64,000 nt of DNA from the NCBI RefSeq assembly GCF_051020955.1, contig NC_135016.1, positions 30,639,131-30,703,130 of the forward strand, in the 5' to 3' direction. The position numbers were made by a program, and so were the translations under genes. The notes beneath the pieces were generated by a model. It ran no database searches. It was given only the letters and a program-made list of their open reading frames with translations, and was not told the origin of the DNA. This DNA comes from Megalopta genalis. Lineage: Eukaryota; Arthropoda; Insecta; Hymenoptera; Halictidae. This document shows, in pieces, positions 47,218 through 59,215 of the stretch; positions within the stretch are counted from its first letter, which is position 1; every line of letters begins with the position of its first letter.

Positions 47218-47841
47218 AAAACCGCAAAACTCCTTATCGGTGACTTCCCCCTCCACACCTACCACGATGGCGTTTCCTTCCCTTTACCCCCCCGGTTCAG
47301 CCTTCCCCTCGCCCTTGATTACAGAACGCAACTACTATACCTTCTCGGTCGAACTTCGACCCCTTCGATATCGAAGTAAAACAGGTCGATGTAAAACAGG
47401 AAATTTTTCAATTGATTTTTATTTGGTTAAGAATGAAATTTTGTTTCGATCTAGAAGAAACGAATAACATTCGCATTTCATGAATTACATATGAAATCTT
47501 CGTAAAGAGAATGACTCGTTATTGCAGCGCGAGGGTTCGAATATCGATCATTTGAACAAATACGCTGTTCAAGGGTTCGTCCACTGAACAAATCATCATA
47601 CTATCCAAACTTTCATGTTCTCCTGATCGGTTGAGACAGCAGAAGTCCTACTGTAGCTTCAAGCCCCGAGCGAGCCCACGAATTCATCCGCGAAAAGGAA
47701 AGAGGAACAGTAACTCGCATTGCACAGGAATAAAATTTCCCAAGAGGCGGTTCGACTGCACCTTAAACGGAATAATGAATCGTCGAAGAAGGGATGTTCG
47801 TGAGGAGGGAGAAGAAGAGCGACAGAGATGGAAAGACAGCG

Positions 47842-47885
<44 letters not shown>

Positions 47886-49144
47886 GGAGAAAGAGAGAGA
47901 TAGGAATAAAGGGAGAGGGTGAAGGGAAAAAGGGAAAGAGAGAGGAAGAGAGGAGCGCGCGTATCGGCCGTGGGCACGCTCGTGCGAAGGTCGAGTCGGT
48001 GGCTGAAGGGTGCCCGGGGCAGCCGAAAAGGGGGACAAGCGGGGCAAGATGCAACGCACATCTATTGATTCTCCTTCAGCGCGAAGGCCCGTGTGTCCAA
48101 CTCACTTTCGGAAGCACCACGCACTCGCGCATTCCCCGACGTTGCCATCGTATACCCACGCTACTGGAAATATTAGATTGTTGCGAGTGAAACGCGTTCC
48201 GCCACCGAAACAACAATTTTTAAACTACCCAGCTACCCGTACGATCACCTGTTCACAAGCCATAAATCGGTTAATTCCGCTTTTCGAATATTTCTATATC
48301 TTAGCGTCAAAGCAGTTGACCGACTCCGCACTTAAACGACGTCTTTAGGCGAAAACAAGAATGTAAATAAATAATGTAATTAGCTAGATATGGAAGAAAC
48401 GACTCGGCGCATTGCGCAGTCTGCATCGTGTTGAAATTAATCAAAAAAATTTAAGATGCTGGTAATCTTGCAAATACAGTCAATTCTGTTTTTACATACA
48501 TAGAAAAATAGTACTGCCGTAAATATATCTAGAAAATTGTTCAAATCTATTGGAATAAAAATGAATTTCTAAATCTAGTGAAATATTAGTGACATTCATA
48601 AGCGACACACATGGCGATTAACGCGTTAATATACTATAATTTGAAACCATTTTTACATTACTATCTTTATTTGAATTTAATACATTGCCAAGAATGTGAG
48701 TGTGATCCGAAGAAATGCAGTCACTCATGCAGTTAGATTTTCAAGTAAAAATGGTTTCCAACAAAACGGGTTCATCCTATACGCGTAGCTCAATGTAACT
48801 GTGCAGTCATTAATGATTTATCAATGTTTTGTGAATTTCATTTCAGTTTTAGTCACACCGTGATAAAAGTATCTCGTTTTGTTAATTCTTCAAAATTGTA
48901 AAGTCGTTAATTTATACCTAAAGATTGATATTAACTATTTTCGAATTATACAAATTATTATAAACCTGTTCTAATCTTTAATTAAGTTTAGACATTCATT
49001 TTCATTGCGGTATGTACGAGTAAATTAAACTTCACTCTAAACAACTAGGGTTGAAGTAGCATCCACATTCTCGTCTTGGTTTCATTAATTAAATTACTTT
49101 AATATGGTGAGTATTTTTGAGGTTGATTTCAAGCACTTTATATA

Positions 49145-49189
<45 letters not shown>

Positions 49190-52100
49190 TCTGTTAATCC
49201 TTTGCACTTGGAACTATTTCGGTCTAAAAATAGCTCTTTCTTACTAGGAACAGTCTTTTTTCAATCAAAATAAAATTTTGTTTTTCATTATCGATATTTT
49301 GGAAATCGGGGGTAATTTGTATATATGAAAATGTTATCATAATATTTTAGTTATAATTGCTGTTATGGCGTATCGTTTAGATCAACCAACAAATCAAACG
49401 TAAAACTGCAACATTAATTGCAAATTATTGTATATTCGAACAGATCTCGATACTTTAACGTAAAATGTCTCCTATAATGAACAGATAATAATAGCGAACA
49501 TTAGAATGATTTTAGTCGAATAGCACTTAGAACGTATGAACACGTGACCTAATCATGTGCTCGCACACGCACACCATCGACCCAATGCGTCCCATGAATG
49601 CAGGCCACGGAACAGCCTCTTTCCCTCTCCCTCACTCTTTCTCTCTCTCTTTCGAGAAGAAGAAGACGAAGAAGAAAATAGAGAGAGAGAGAGAGAGAGA
49701 GAGACGAGGGGGAACTGGATTTTGCAACCTCCCTTCCGTACATTCCTACTGTGAATTTCCTTGGCCGGCTGCATAAAGAATTAGAACGCCGGTACACGCG
49801 CGCAATAGCTACCCATAGGCGTATACAGAGAATGAACAGAAAAGAGAGGAAAAAAAAAAGAAACGGGGACGTGTGTATACAGGGGCGATGGGAGGGAGGG
49901 AGGGAGGAAGCTCGCGTTCAAAAGCCTTTGCACTTGCAACTTCGCTCGTACATTTGAAATTCTATGGGACAGCCATCGGCATGGCAAACAGTAAACCAGA
50001 TCGCGAACAGATATTCATTATTTTGAATAACAAAGTGTACGGAAGAAAAAGAAAAAAAAGAAAAGGAACGCGAAGCACTTTGTCGCCTCTATTCGAATGT
50101 TACCGGGAGGGCAATTAACTTGCGCGCAACCGAAATACCGCGACGCGGGAAAAATGAACCTTTTAGGCGTGTGTTTGCTCATCCGGAGAAGGAGCGTTGG
50201 CAGTACGGCGGATGTTAGAAATGCGATACTCTCCAATTATGCAACGAGATCGTCAAGATACCAATCTAGCTGCAATGGCCTAATTTAGTATTAACCCTTT
50301 CCAGTCCGCCACTGCGAAGATATTTATGACGTGTTTCAAAAGCATTATGCGCATAATACGTACTATATTTGATTTACTAGTTTAGCAAATGAAAGCAAAT
50401 CGATTCAGAAACATTTCTAAATTAATCTTTCAACATTATATTTACTCCAATCGATTCATTTTAAATCCACTGTAATTTGAATCGTAAGAATCGTACTTTC
50501 GCTACCATCTTTATTTGAATCGGTCACTCGAAATGTTCATATAACATGTGTGTTAAGTGTAGACATCTTCCCCTCGTAATTAGATCGTATATGCGTACGG
50601 TAGTATAATCGAAGTAAGTTCATTTTAATCCGAAACTTAAGTAGTAGCTTTATAATAAAAGCGGTGCTTTAAGTTAAAAGTTACGATCTAACAAGTAATT
50701 ATAATAGAATGCATGCATTTCGTAAATGGCGAAGATAAATATACGACGAAGATAAATAAACAATTAATCAACTGTAATAATATTTTTGCATATCTTTCTG
50801 AACGACATTTCGCAAATCTTCCGTACGTATTTTTCAATATATGTACATAACTAAAACTAACTTGAAACGCTACTTCGAACGCACCAGTAACACCTAATAT
50901 GATGATCTTACCGAACGTTGTCACCGGTCGATTCAATCTTCGATTTTGCTTCTCGTTCTAGTCGATGTTCGAATGGAACGGCAGTCTAAATCGTAACGAC
51001 AGAATCCCGGAGCGTGTCGACTTCGGATATGCAAGGCCGTCCTTAGCAGAGTGCCGGCTCCGAACAATTACGATCTCGCCTTTGTTTACATGAATCGAAA
51101 GGCACGCAAGTACTGTCACAAAAACTGCGTGCCCCTGCCTCGGGCATCCATTAGCAGGATGCAAAGTGTGATTCGAATGTACAGAAGGCATCGCGCCGGT
51201 GAACGTGCAGAAACACAAACATGTACTGTTAAGGTTACAAAAACACTTGCTTCAAGTTGCTAAGGATTAGTTGTGTACTAAGGGTTTCACGACGCTCGAC
51301 GATTCTTATCATTCCGCACGTACGGTTAGTGTGTACACGCGAAATCCATTGAACAAGGCTGTCGCAAAATAAAATTCAACAATTTCATTGCATCGTTGAT
51401 TAGCTCTATTCACTGGAACGAGTCGAAAATCTGACTTATATTGTATACTATGATCAGTAGACTGTGGATTTTTATGCAAAATAAAAATTCTCGTCAATTG
51501 CAAGAAATAGGAACTAAATAGCAAATTGTTTCTTTCCGTAAGAATTTTAATCGATTAAAAATATAATACATTGAGACATTTTTTAATTCTTTTAATCTCT
51601 TTACTATATTAAGTTGCGACTACACAGAGTTGCCATAAATGCATACGATCCGAAGTCTATTATGTTCCTCATAATTGTTGCGTTCGATATATAGAAATTA
51701 TTTAAAAACGTTGTAATAATATGAAACGAAGTTGAAAATAATTATAACTCATCGCAAAATAAATCTGATTAACACAGGATTCAGTGGAGTGTGAAATTCC
51801 AAATAAACATTTGCATTTCCGGGTTTTGACACGACAATTTGATATTTCTGTCCAGTCATACACATACGTGTTTCCATACTTCGAAAAGACGCGATGTATT
51901 TACGCTACATAAAGAAAAACGTAGGTATAATAATGTAGAATAAAACTTACGAAAATCGGTTTTCTTCGCATCCGTTTCCCGTCTGTTCTATTCGTATTCT
52001 TTTTTTCTGTAGAACGCTGAGTGTCACCTTAATTTTCACCGGTAGTGTTAGACGATTCTAACCCTTTCGCGCGTGCCGCTGGACACCGGTACCACGCGCC

Positions 52101-52500
52101 GCGGAAACTCATTTTGAACAATACATTTGTTGTTTTTATCGGAAATGTCAGATCAACAGTGTCACTCGTCGTAGGGCCAGGACTTTTCGTATCATCGTAT
52201 ACGAAATGGTAACGGTGTTTTGAAAGATAACCGATTTTCACGAAAAACTCTTAGCTACACCGTCCGTACGCTGCCAGCAGCGAAGGCGACTGAAAACAGA
52301 GAAGCAGAGAATCGGCCCGGCCGGCGAATTGTCGGTCCTGGACGCCCTTGTCATACGGTGAATACGAAAATTTGATTTGAGAATACTAGCACCGCCTGGC
52401 GGAAGCGGGAGCATTCTTTTCGTCCACACGATTTTCTCAACCGAGCTACGACGTGCTCTTTTTATTGAAAGATGCAAAATTTTAAAAACGTTTCGTAAAA
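47218..52500. other. Non-coding stretch with several simple repeats
   Basis: No gene recognised. Contents include (GA)n at about 47,848-47,883, a (TA)n run at 49,150-49,184, and a TC run (49,635-49,650) followed by a GA run (49,680-49,704), which together can fold back. Single TTAA MITE-like left ends lie at 49,194 (TTAATCCTTTGCACTTGG) and 50,291 (TTAACCCTTTCCAGTCCG). Dispersed-motif copies lie at 51,453-51,490 and 51,632-51,664. Confidence 0.4.
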
Positions 52501-52807
52501 GTTTTTAATATTTTCAACATTTCATGAAAAATTAATTGTGTCAAATACTAATGTCACATTGAATCCATTGCATGAAATTTTGTATAGTTGTACTTTTAGT
52601 AATTTTATAATTTGAGATAAACATTTTGTAAAAGTAAATGATAAGCTTATTTATTATTATTATCGACAATTATATTACGAATCGATTTGTTTGGAAATAA
52701 AACATAAAATAAAAAATATTGTTTTACAATTTCTATTAGTTTTCTTCGCAAAAGTACGCAATATATAAACTGCAACTATACTTTCTGTGTATGAAAGAAT
52801 TAAACGA

Positions 52808-52813
52808 TTTATT
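52808..52813 (-). terminator. Candidate poly(A) signal of the Rieske gene
   Basis: AATAAA on the minus strand about 190 nt past the stop codon. Such hexamers are common in AT-rich DNA, so this is only a candidate. Confidence 0.35.
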
Positions 52814-53001
52814 TCTATTTCGGTTAAGCTTTATTCCTGATTTTTACAGATATAGCTCCACCGTGTTGGTAATACTTTTATATATCGACTTCTCAAAGAT
52901 CGGAAATTCATGTTTTTCGAATTTATAAATAAGGATACAATTTTCGGAAAAGATGTTTTGTTATACATAAAATTATTGATTTCACTACAGATATTACTAT
53001 A

Positions 53002-54211
53002 TTAACCAACAAGTAGCGTTTTACTGTCAGTAAACTCATATTGTGGGACTTCCAGATTGAGGGGGGCTGGTCCTTTCCTAATTCTTCCACTAGCGTCATA
53101 ATGAGAACCGTGGCAAGGGCAATAGTAACCACCAAAATCTCCAGCATTCGCTATTGGGACACAGCCTAAATGTGTGCACACACCGAGAACAACCAACCAT
53201 TCTGGTTGTTTAACACGCTCTAAATCATTTTGGGGATCTCGAAGAATTGAAATATCGACTTTTCCTTCTTTTGCAATTTCAGCTGCTGATCTGTTGTTAC
53301 ATAATAAGCATTATGTTTATTTTTGAGATAGGTAACGTATAAAACTTTGAACATAAACACTTGCCTGTGTCGCACGAACAGTGGCTTGCCACGCCACTTG
53401 AAAACAGCGCTTTTTCCTTCAGGAATGGTGCTAAGATCTACTTCTATTTTAGCCATAGCTAATACATCGGCCGATGCACTCATGTAAGATACCAAGCCAT
53501 AGGCAATCCCCTTGGCTACGTAGATACCACTAACCACGGTAGCTGTATAAGAAATGAAATTTTTAATTTAGAAAGTCGTGCGAAAGAATCCCAACAATAG
53601 TTATTACCTCCAGTCACAAGATACGCGGTTGTTCTTCTAGCAGCTTGATTATCTTTTACTTTTTCTTCTGGGTTTTTTACATTTCGATACGGAGTGAAAT
53701 CTGGCCATTGAATATCTGTATGAGCCCATCTTTTCTGCGATGTTTGCGTAGCTCCTGATACAATAAAATCAAATATAAATAACATCAGTTATAAATAATG
53801 TCATCTGTAATAAATAGTAACAGATAGAAAGACTGACATGTTAATTTCTATCATTACACAGTGGATCGATTGATAGTACAGAGTTCTGTAAATCGTACAC
53901 TATGTGTACGATACGATTATATAATCGAAATATTGAAATTCATAGTTTGCCACCAACCAACATAAAAACTAATAAGATTGTATTTTTAAAAAAAGCTTCA
54001 AACCTGTGATTCCTGAGCTTACACGCAGAGATCTACAGAAAAGACTGTCAGAAATACTTTGATTAATCAGTATACTGACGACAGGCTTAACGAGAATTTT
54101 AGGTTTCGCTGCAACACCACTACCAGCTACGGGTGCAAATCCATTCGTAACTACGGTTGTCGCCGCTTTTAAAATCGGCGACACGTTTGGCGATTTTGCC
54201 ACCACATTCAT
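53002..54211 (-). CDS. RFeSP: Cytochrome b-c1 complex Rieske iron-sulfur protein (UQCRFS1), 4 exons, 273 aa
   Basis: The 2Fe-2S subunit of respiratory complex III, on the inner mitochondrial membrane, passing electrons from ubiquinol to cytochrome c1. Exons (minus strand): 54,211-54,004; 53,754-53,608; 53,542-53,365; 53,290-53,002, totalling 822 nt. Reading phase is kept across all junctions. The N-terminal ~70 residues form the targeting presequence region. A single membrane helix follows (VVSGIYVAKGIAYGLVSY, about residues 121-138). The C-terminal head has both Rieske boxes: CTHLGC at 216-221 and CPCHGSH at 235-241. By family knowledge C216, H218, C235 and H238 bind the cluster and C221-C237 form the disulfide. 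It ends with the usual aromatic/acidic tail and a VG terminus. Length fits insect orthologs. The third intron (53,364-53,291, 74 nt) has a GC donor (CACAG|GCAAGT); any nearby GT donor breaks the frame. The gene appears intact. Confidence 0.97.
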
Positions 54212-54750
54212 TTTTACTATCTACGCAAGAAATAAAGAAGTGAACCACCAAGTGAACGTATCAGATGGTTTCAGACACTGAACAGACTGGACCAGACTTC
54301 CCAAAACCTATATGTCAGATGGCTCTGCTGTGCTAAGGATCATGTAGTTTGTAGGCTATAGACTATACATATAGACGTTGCACGTTGCACAGCCTGACGA
54401 AGTTATGCGCAATCACAAGCTTCTATACCTATAATATACGCGTATTATATAGAAAATATAAATTTTTGTGCACAATGCATAATACGCAAAACTATGTACA
54501 GTTTGTAAGTTCGCGCACAAAGCTCACAAATTGGTAACTTTCCAATTTCCTACGCATATATGTATTTGTATCTTTGTATAACAGAAGATATTAAGTTTTC
54601 TATATTCTTAAACAAATAATCTTTTACGCGCACATGATAATACACTTTTTACTAAAATTGGTGGATTCAATAGTAATGTTTTATGTTACACAATATTTGT
54701 AATTTCTCAATTACATATCGACGTAGTGATTTTCCGCTAATATATATATA
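54212..54750. other. Upstream region of the Rieske gene
   Basis: It contains the 5' flank and presumably the 5' UTR and promoter of the minus-strand Rieske gene. No promoter motif could be assigned. Confidence 0.35.
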
Positions 54751-54806
54751 TTCATTTTACGTACCATTGAATATATATATATATATTCAATGGTACGTAA
54801 AATGAA
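54751..54806. repeat. Perfect 20-bp inverted repeat around (AT)8
   Basis: TTCATTTTACGTACCATTGA at 54,751-54,770 and its exact reverse complement at 54,787-54,806 enclose 16 bp of pure AT. Confidence 0.97.
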
Positions 54807-55979
54807 TTTTGATCTTCTGTATAGGATATACGTTGTAGAAAATGGTGGAAAATATTAGACAGTTATGAAGAAATATTTTTTTTACGAAGAGAAATGTTAC
54901 ATTATATACACTTTTAAAAAATATGCATAAAAGTCAATGCTTCAATTTGACTTAGTTCTGTTAAAGTGACACGATTCAAAAAGATTTGACGTAGTTAGGT
55001 AAAATTAAAATTACGCAGATAATTGTGTAAGAATTTTTGTTTCTACTAACAACCACAAGATGTCGCCACTATCGCTCGCGTTGAAATCTGTACATTTTTC
55101 TGCATTACCGACATGAAAAATAAAAAATTGTTTTAAAAAATATCTTTTTTTCGTAAAAAATTGCCAGTTGTTACTCACGTAAAGAAAAACTGACTACATA
55201 CACGATATTGATTTACACGAACCGATATTAATTTTATATTCTTGTAATGTTAATTAAAATGTATATATTTTCCATTTTTGATTAAATTAAGAAATTAAAT
55301 TAAGGAAATCACTTTATCTTATTTTATTTTCTTGCACTTTTCCTATTACCTTACCTTACCTTTCGGTCTTAAAGAGGAAACGAAAGGGTCAAAGAAGGGT
55401 GAAAAGAGGGAAAAGATAAAGATGATCAACAGGAGGCGAAAGAGTTAGTGATGAAAAGGAATGAGTGAAGAAAGGGGAAACGCCGAAGAGAAAGTAAAGG
55501 AAAAACCAGTGGAGAGTACGACGAAATTTATAAGAAAAGAGGTAGACAAATGGGTGGAAAGAAGTGTAAGAGGGGAAAGGGTTAAGAAAAAGACTACGAA
55601 AGGAAACAAACATTCTCAGAAAAATTTACAATCAATGTTGTCTGTCGATTATACATCTGATCGAACAAGAGCTACAAGAATGTTTGTTCTACTTACAATC
55701 GTTTGCTGATAATTTTTACGCAAAGAAATTCTTTTTCCAATACTTTCGATGAAAGTTTAGGAAAGCGCGGTCTCCTCTTCTTTCATTTATCCGAAACATC
55801 GCACAAACTTGAAACTTATTCGAATTAATCCAAAGCAAATACAACTAATTCTTAGTATAAATATAAATCATACAGTCCATTGTATATGTATACATATACA
55901 TCTATTCGAGATTGTCACCAAAACCACAACTGACCTGTTAAACGACGGGGGATGACTGATGTGTCCTTACGTAGCCATT
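54807..55979. other. Non-coding stretch
   Basis: Purine-rich on the plus strand at 55,370-55,600, with a charged open frame (55,461-55,709) that I attribute to composition. No gene recognised. Confidence 0.4.
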
Positions 55980-56201
55980 TTAAACTGTCCTCTTCGGGGT
56001 ATAAAATATGCAGAGGTCGGCTAAACACTTTCTCGTCGTCTGCAAAAGTTCTGCAACAAAATGTATTGACAACAGCTGTGTGTACTTATCCTTTCCAATA
56101 GAAAATTCTACACTCGTCGGCAACTTTGGAAAAATTTCATTCCGCGAGACGTTGTAAGGTGAAATATTAAAACACTGTTCTGTCCCTTCGTGAAAGACCA
56201 T
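55980..56201 (-). pseudogene. Possible decayed odorant-receptor fragment, antisense to the receptor gene
   Basis: A 73-codon frame contains LPTSVEFSIGKDKYTQLL. This loosely resembles the loop before a middle transmembrane segment of hymenopteran odorant receptors (pattern LP..VE(Y)F(V/I)..(E/D)KY...LL). No start, splice sites or further exons could be found around it. The resemblance is weak and from memory of the family pattern, so chance is a real alternative. Confidence 0.2.
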
Positions 56202-56332
56202 TTAGCGTGGCCTTTTTTTCAGCAGGTTATTTAACGGTACGGTCTAACATTTTCGCTGCGATATGTCTGAGTGAAAAAAAGAACAGAAAAGGGAGTATAG
56301 AATAGCAATTGCTCTGCAAGACGAGTTTCAAT

Positions 56333-58885
56333 ATGAATATGTCATTGGAAGCGCCGGAACAGGCAGGTGTATATTCGCACATGTTCCTTTTTTTTACAAC
56401 GAACGATTCTCGTCTAGTTAGTTTCCTTAATCGCTTGTCGTATTCGCAACCGTAGACTACAAATGGGCAGTTACATTGAATCGTTACCCTTTATGGCTAC
56501 TTGGTCTGTGGCCTCCAGAAAATAACCGTGGAGAAAGTCTTTTGGACAAATTACGGGCACCAGTGATTTTTATATTTATACAAATATTTCTCATTTTTCC
56601 TTTGGGCTGCGTGTTACTGTTGCAATCGCAAGGTTTAATGATGTGCTTGGAGAATATCGGTTACTTCACGCCATGCATGATATCGATGATGAAATTTGTT
56701 ATTATGTACCGAAATAAGACAAGTGAGTATTTCAATGTCGTTATTTTTTTTCAGTAAAAAATTATTTGGAATACAGTTCAAATTTCGATCGGTTTTATAA
56801 TACGAATAAAATTACAGATCTTTTTAAAAACTGCTGAGTAGGCAGTATAACACTTTTATACAGTTTTCAAATTAATACAAATATTTCGTTCAACTGCTTT
56901 AAATGATATGCTCTGTAAAAGTTCGAAAATCAAGTTTCATCGATTTTTTAAAAATACAGGTATTGGACAATCGGTTTTCTCTAAAGTTGTTTTTTTTTAT
57001 ATAAGTACTATTGCGATAAATCAATATTTGGTATAGGTGAAGTGGTAATGATAGTAAAAGCGATAATCCGATGAATCTAAACAGAGATACGCAGAATCCT
57101 TATCGAATGCAATAAGCGAGTTGTTTTAAAGCGATGTGTTTATTGTTTACTTTCTGTTAAGATTTCATACCACTCTTGAAGATGATGGCAAGCGACTGGG
57201 AAAAACCGAAAACAGACATAGAAAGGGACGTGATGATAAAGCGTGCTGCTATATCACGAACATTCATGAAGTTTTGTTATTCAACGTTTGGTCCGATACT
57301 ATTTACTATGACTGTCCTCCCGAAATTAGGTATTTCGTATCGACTGACGACGAATGAAACGGCAATGTTTCCATTTCCGTCTTATTATATAATTGACGTT
57401 TCCCATAGTCCGTACTACGAGATAATATATGTTTCACAATTCATTGTCATATTAGCTACAGCATTCTGTTATCTCGGATTTGATGTGTTCTATGGCACCG
57501 TAATTCTGCACATTACCGCACAGTTAGAGAATCTGCAAACTCGTCTAGCGAGCATTAAATCGTCAGACCGTTTTGATCATGACTTAGCGGACATCGTGAT
57601 GGATCACACTCGTTTGTCCAGGTATAATTCTCGTATACTGCTTCGATGTTTTTTTTCTATTTTTATGCGAAATGTTTCGAAGGTATATAATTGGTCAAAG
57701 ATATGTTAAAAGAAGATTGATGATTTTTACTAATTACAAAGAAAAAATGATTCCCAATTTAAAAAGAAAGGATTGTTAAACGTTCGATCTTATGATGTTT
57801 CCATCGCGAACTTTTTAACATTCGATCGTACGACTATATTTTTATCATTGTTTTCATAACATCCTGTAGGAATCGCATTACTGCAGAAACTCTTGCAGAT
57901 CTTTATTATAAACGGAAGAACTATTTACTTTGCAATAACAATAAATACACACAACGATAAAACAGGATGAAGCTTCGTTAACTGTCACGCAACTGTCTCT
58001 TTATGTAGTATAATTATTTATCCATATTTACAAAAATTAACTTTAATTAACTGATACGCGTTACAACACAATGTAAGCGACAGTTAGCGATACAAGACTG
58101 ATAATGAATCACAATTTATCGCTTTTCGGAAGGATGGCGATCATTGTTTGGGAATTTTTACAGTGCTGTCGACATAATGGAGAATACATACATGCTATTA
58201 TTGCTCGTATTATTAATCTATTTCGGTGTATTTAATTGTGTCTACATATTTGAGATAGTTTTCGTAAGTAAATTAAGTGGGAGTAATTCTCTGTAATAAA
58301 ACGGGAATAAAACGAGAGTAAAGTAATAGCAAAATAAACATTTTCCAGGCGTTGACTGGTAAAGGCAAATTTGATTCTGCGGGAATATATTATTACGTTG
58401 GTTCCTACGTAAATACGCTTGCACAAATGACTCTTTACTGCGTCGCAGGACAACTTTTGACAACTCAAGTAAATGAAAACTTAAATTATTGGTTTATAAT
58501 TTCCGAATGATTCTTGCCGTTAGTAATTAGCCACGTCGACAAGAATCATTGTTTCCAAAAAGTATCCAGTCCGTTTATCATTCACGATTATTGCATATAA
58601 AGTCTGAAGGTATGTTCGACGCTGCTTACGGATGCAACTGGACAAACCTGGAACCAAACGAAGCGAAAAATTTAGTTTTGATTATGCTGAGAGCTAAAAA
58701 GACGTTTTACCTAACCGCAGGCAAATTGTTTCCTATAAATATGCCGACATTGTGCAACGTAAGATGCTTTCCTTCTACGTCTTCGTTACCATTTTGAAAC
58801 TGTAACATCTGTTTATCACTTTACATTTTTTCAGATATTAAAAATTTCCCTCAGCTACATATCCTTTTTATTGACAAGAGTGTAG
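56333..58885 (+). CDS. Insect odorant receptor (7tm_6 family), 7 exons, 395 aa, apparently intact
   Basis: A ligand-sensing subunit that, with the co-receptor Orco, forms an odour-gated cation channel in the membrane of antennal sensory neurons. Exons: 56,333-56,366; 56,456-56,722; 57,162-57,621; 58,164-58,263; 58,349-58,468; 58,603-58,758; 58,835-58,885, totalling 1188 nt. Every junction keeps phase and has GT-AG ends. I chose ATG 56,333 because the second exon has no in-frame ATG. It starts DYKWAVTLNRYPLWLLGLWP, the usual receptor N-terminus. Family marks follow: DWEKPKT with a basic stretch (about residues 109-120), hydrophobic segments matching the expected seven membrane helices (inverted topology in this family), YCVAGQLLTTQSEGMFDAAY near residues 315-335, and a final S.Y.SFLLT-type tail ending at a stop. 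The length is typical. Which subfamily or ligand is unknown. It stands alone, not in a visible tandem array. Confidence 0.93.
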
Positions 58886-59100
58886 CAACAACGATCACCA
58901 ATATTATCAGATTTTGATTATTATAGAAGATCGTGTACGTAGCATTTGATATCATCAAGAGTAATTATTACTTTACTTTTGTTAGTAATTTAGAAAAGGA
59001 CGTAATATATTTAAATATATACGTAAATATATTTGATGTTCTGACGTTCATTGCATTAATTAGAATTATTTCTCTTATTGCCAATTTATTTTGTAATTAG
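58886..59100. other. 3' flank of the odorant receptor
   Basis: AT-rich; no clear poly(A) signal assigned. Confidence 0.35.
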
Positions 59101-59215
59101 TAGAGGTGTGCGAGAACCCGGGAATTCCCGAAACCCAATGTTTGGGTCGGGAATCGGGTCTGTGGACGGGATCCCGACAATATTCGGGATTCTGAAAACA
59201 TTCGATTTCCTATGC
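59101..59215 (+). repeat. Possible hAT-type element terminus
   Basis: The TAGAGGTGTGCGAGAACCCG start is of the CAGAGGTGTGC/TAGAGGTGTGC kind common at hAT transposon ends. It is followed by repeated CCCGAAACCC/GGGTCGGG-like words. No inverse terminus was found within the next few kilobases, so it is a truncated end at best. Confidence 0.35.

Noticed and set aside
57871..57960. Extra odorant-receptor exon after an AG at 57,870
   Set aside because: The frame lacks receptor features and runs into a stop. Splicing 57,621 directly to 58,164 keeps phase and gives a normal receptor sequence.
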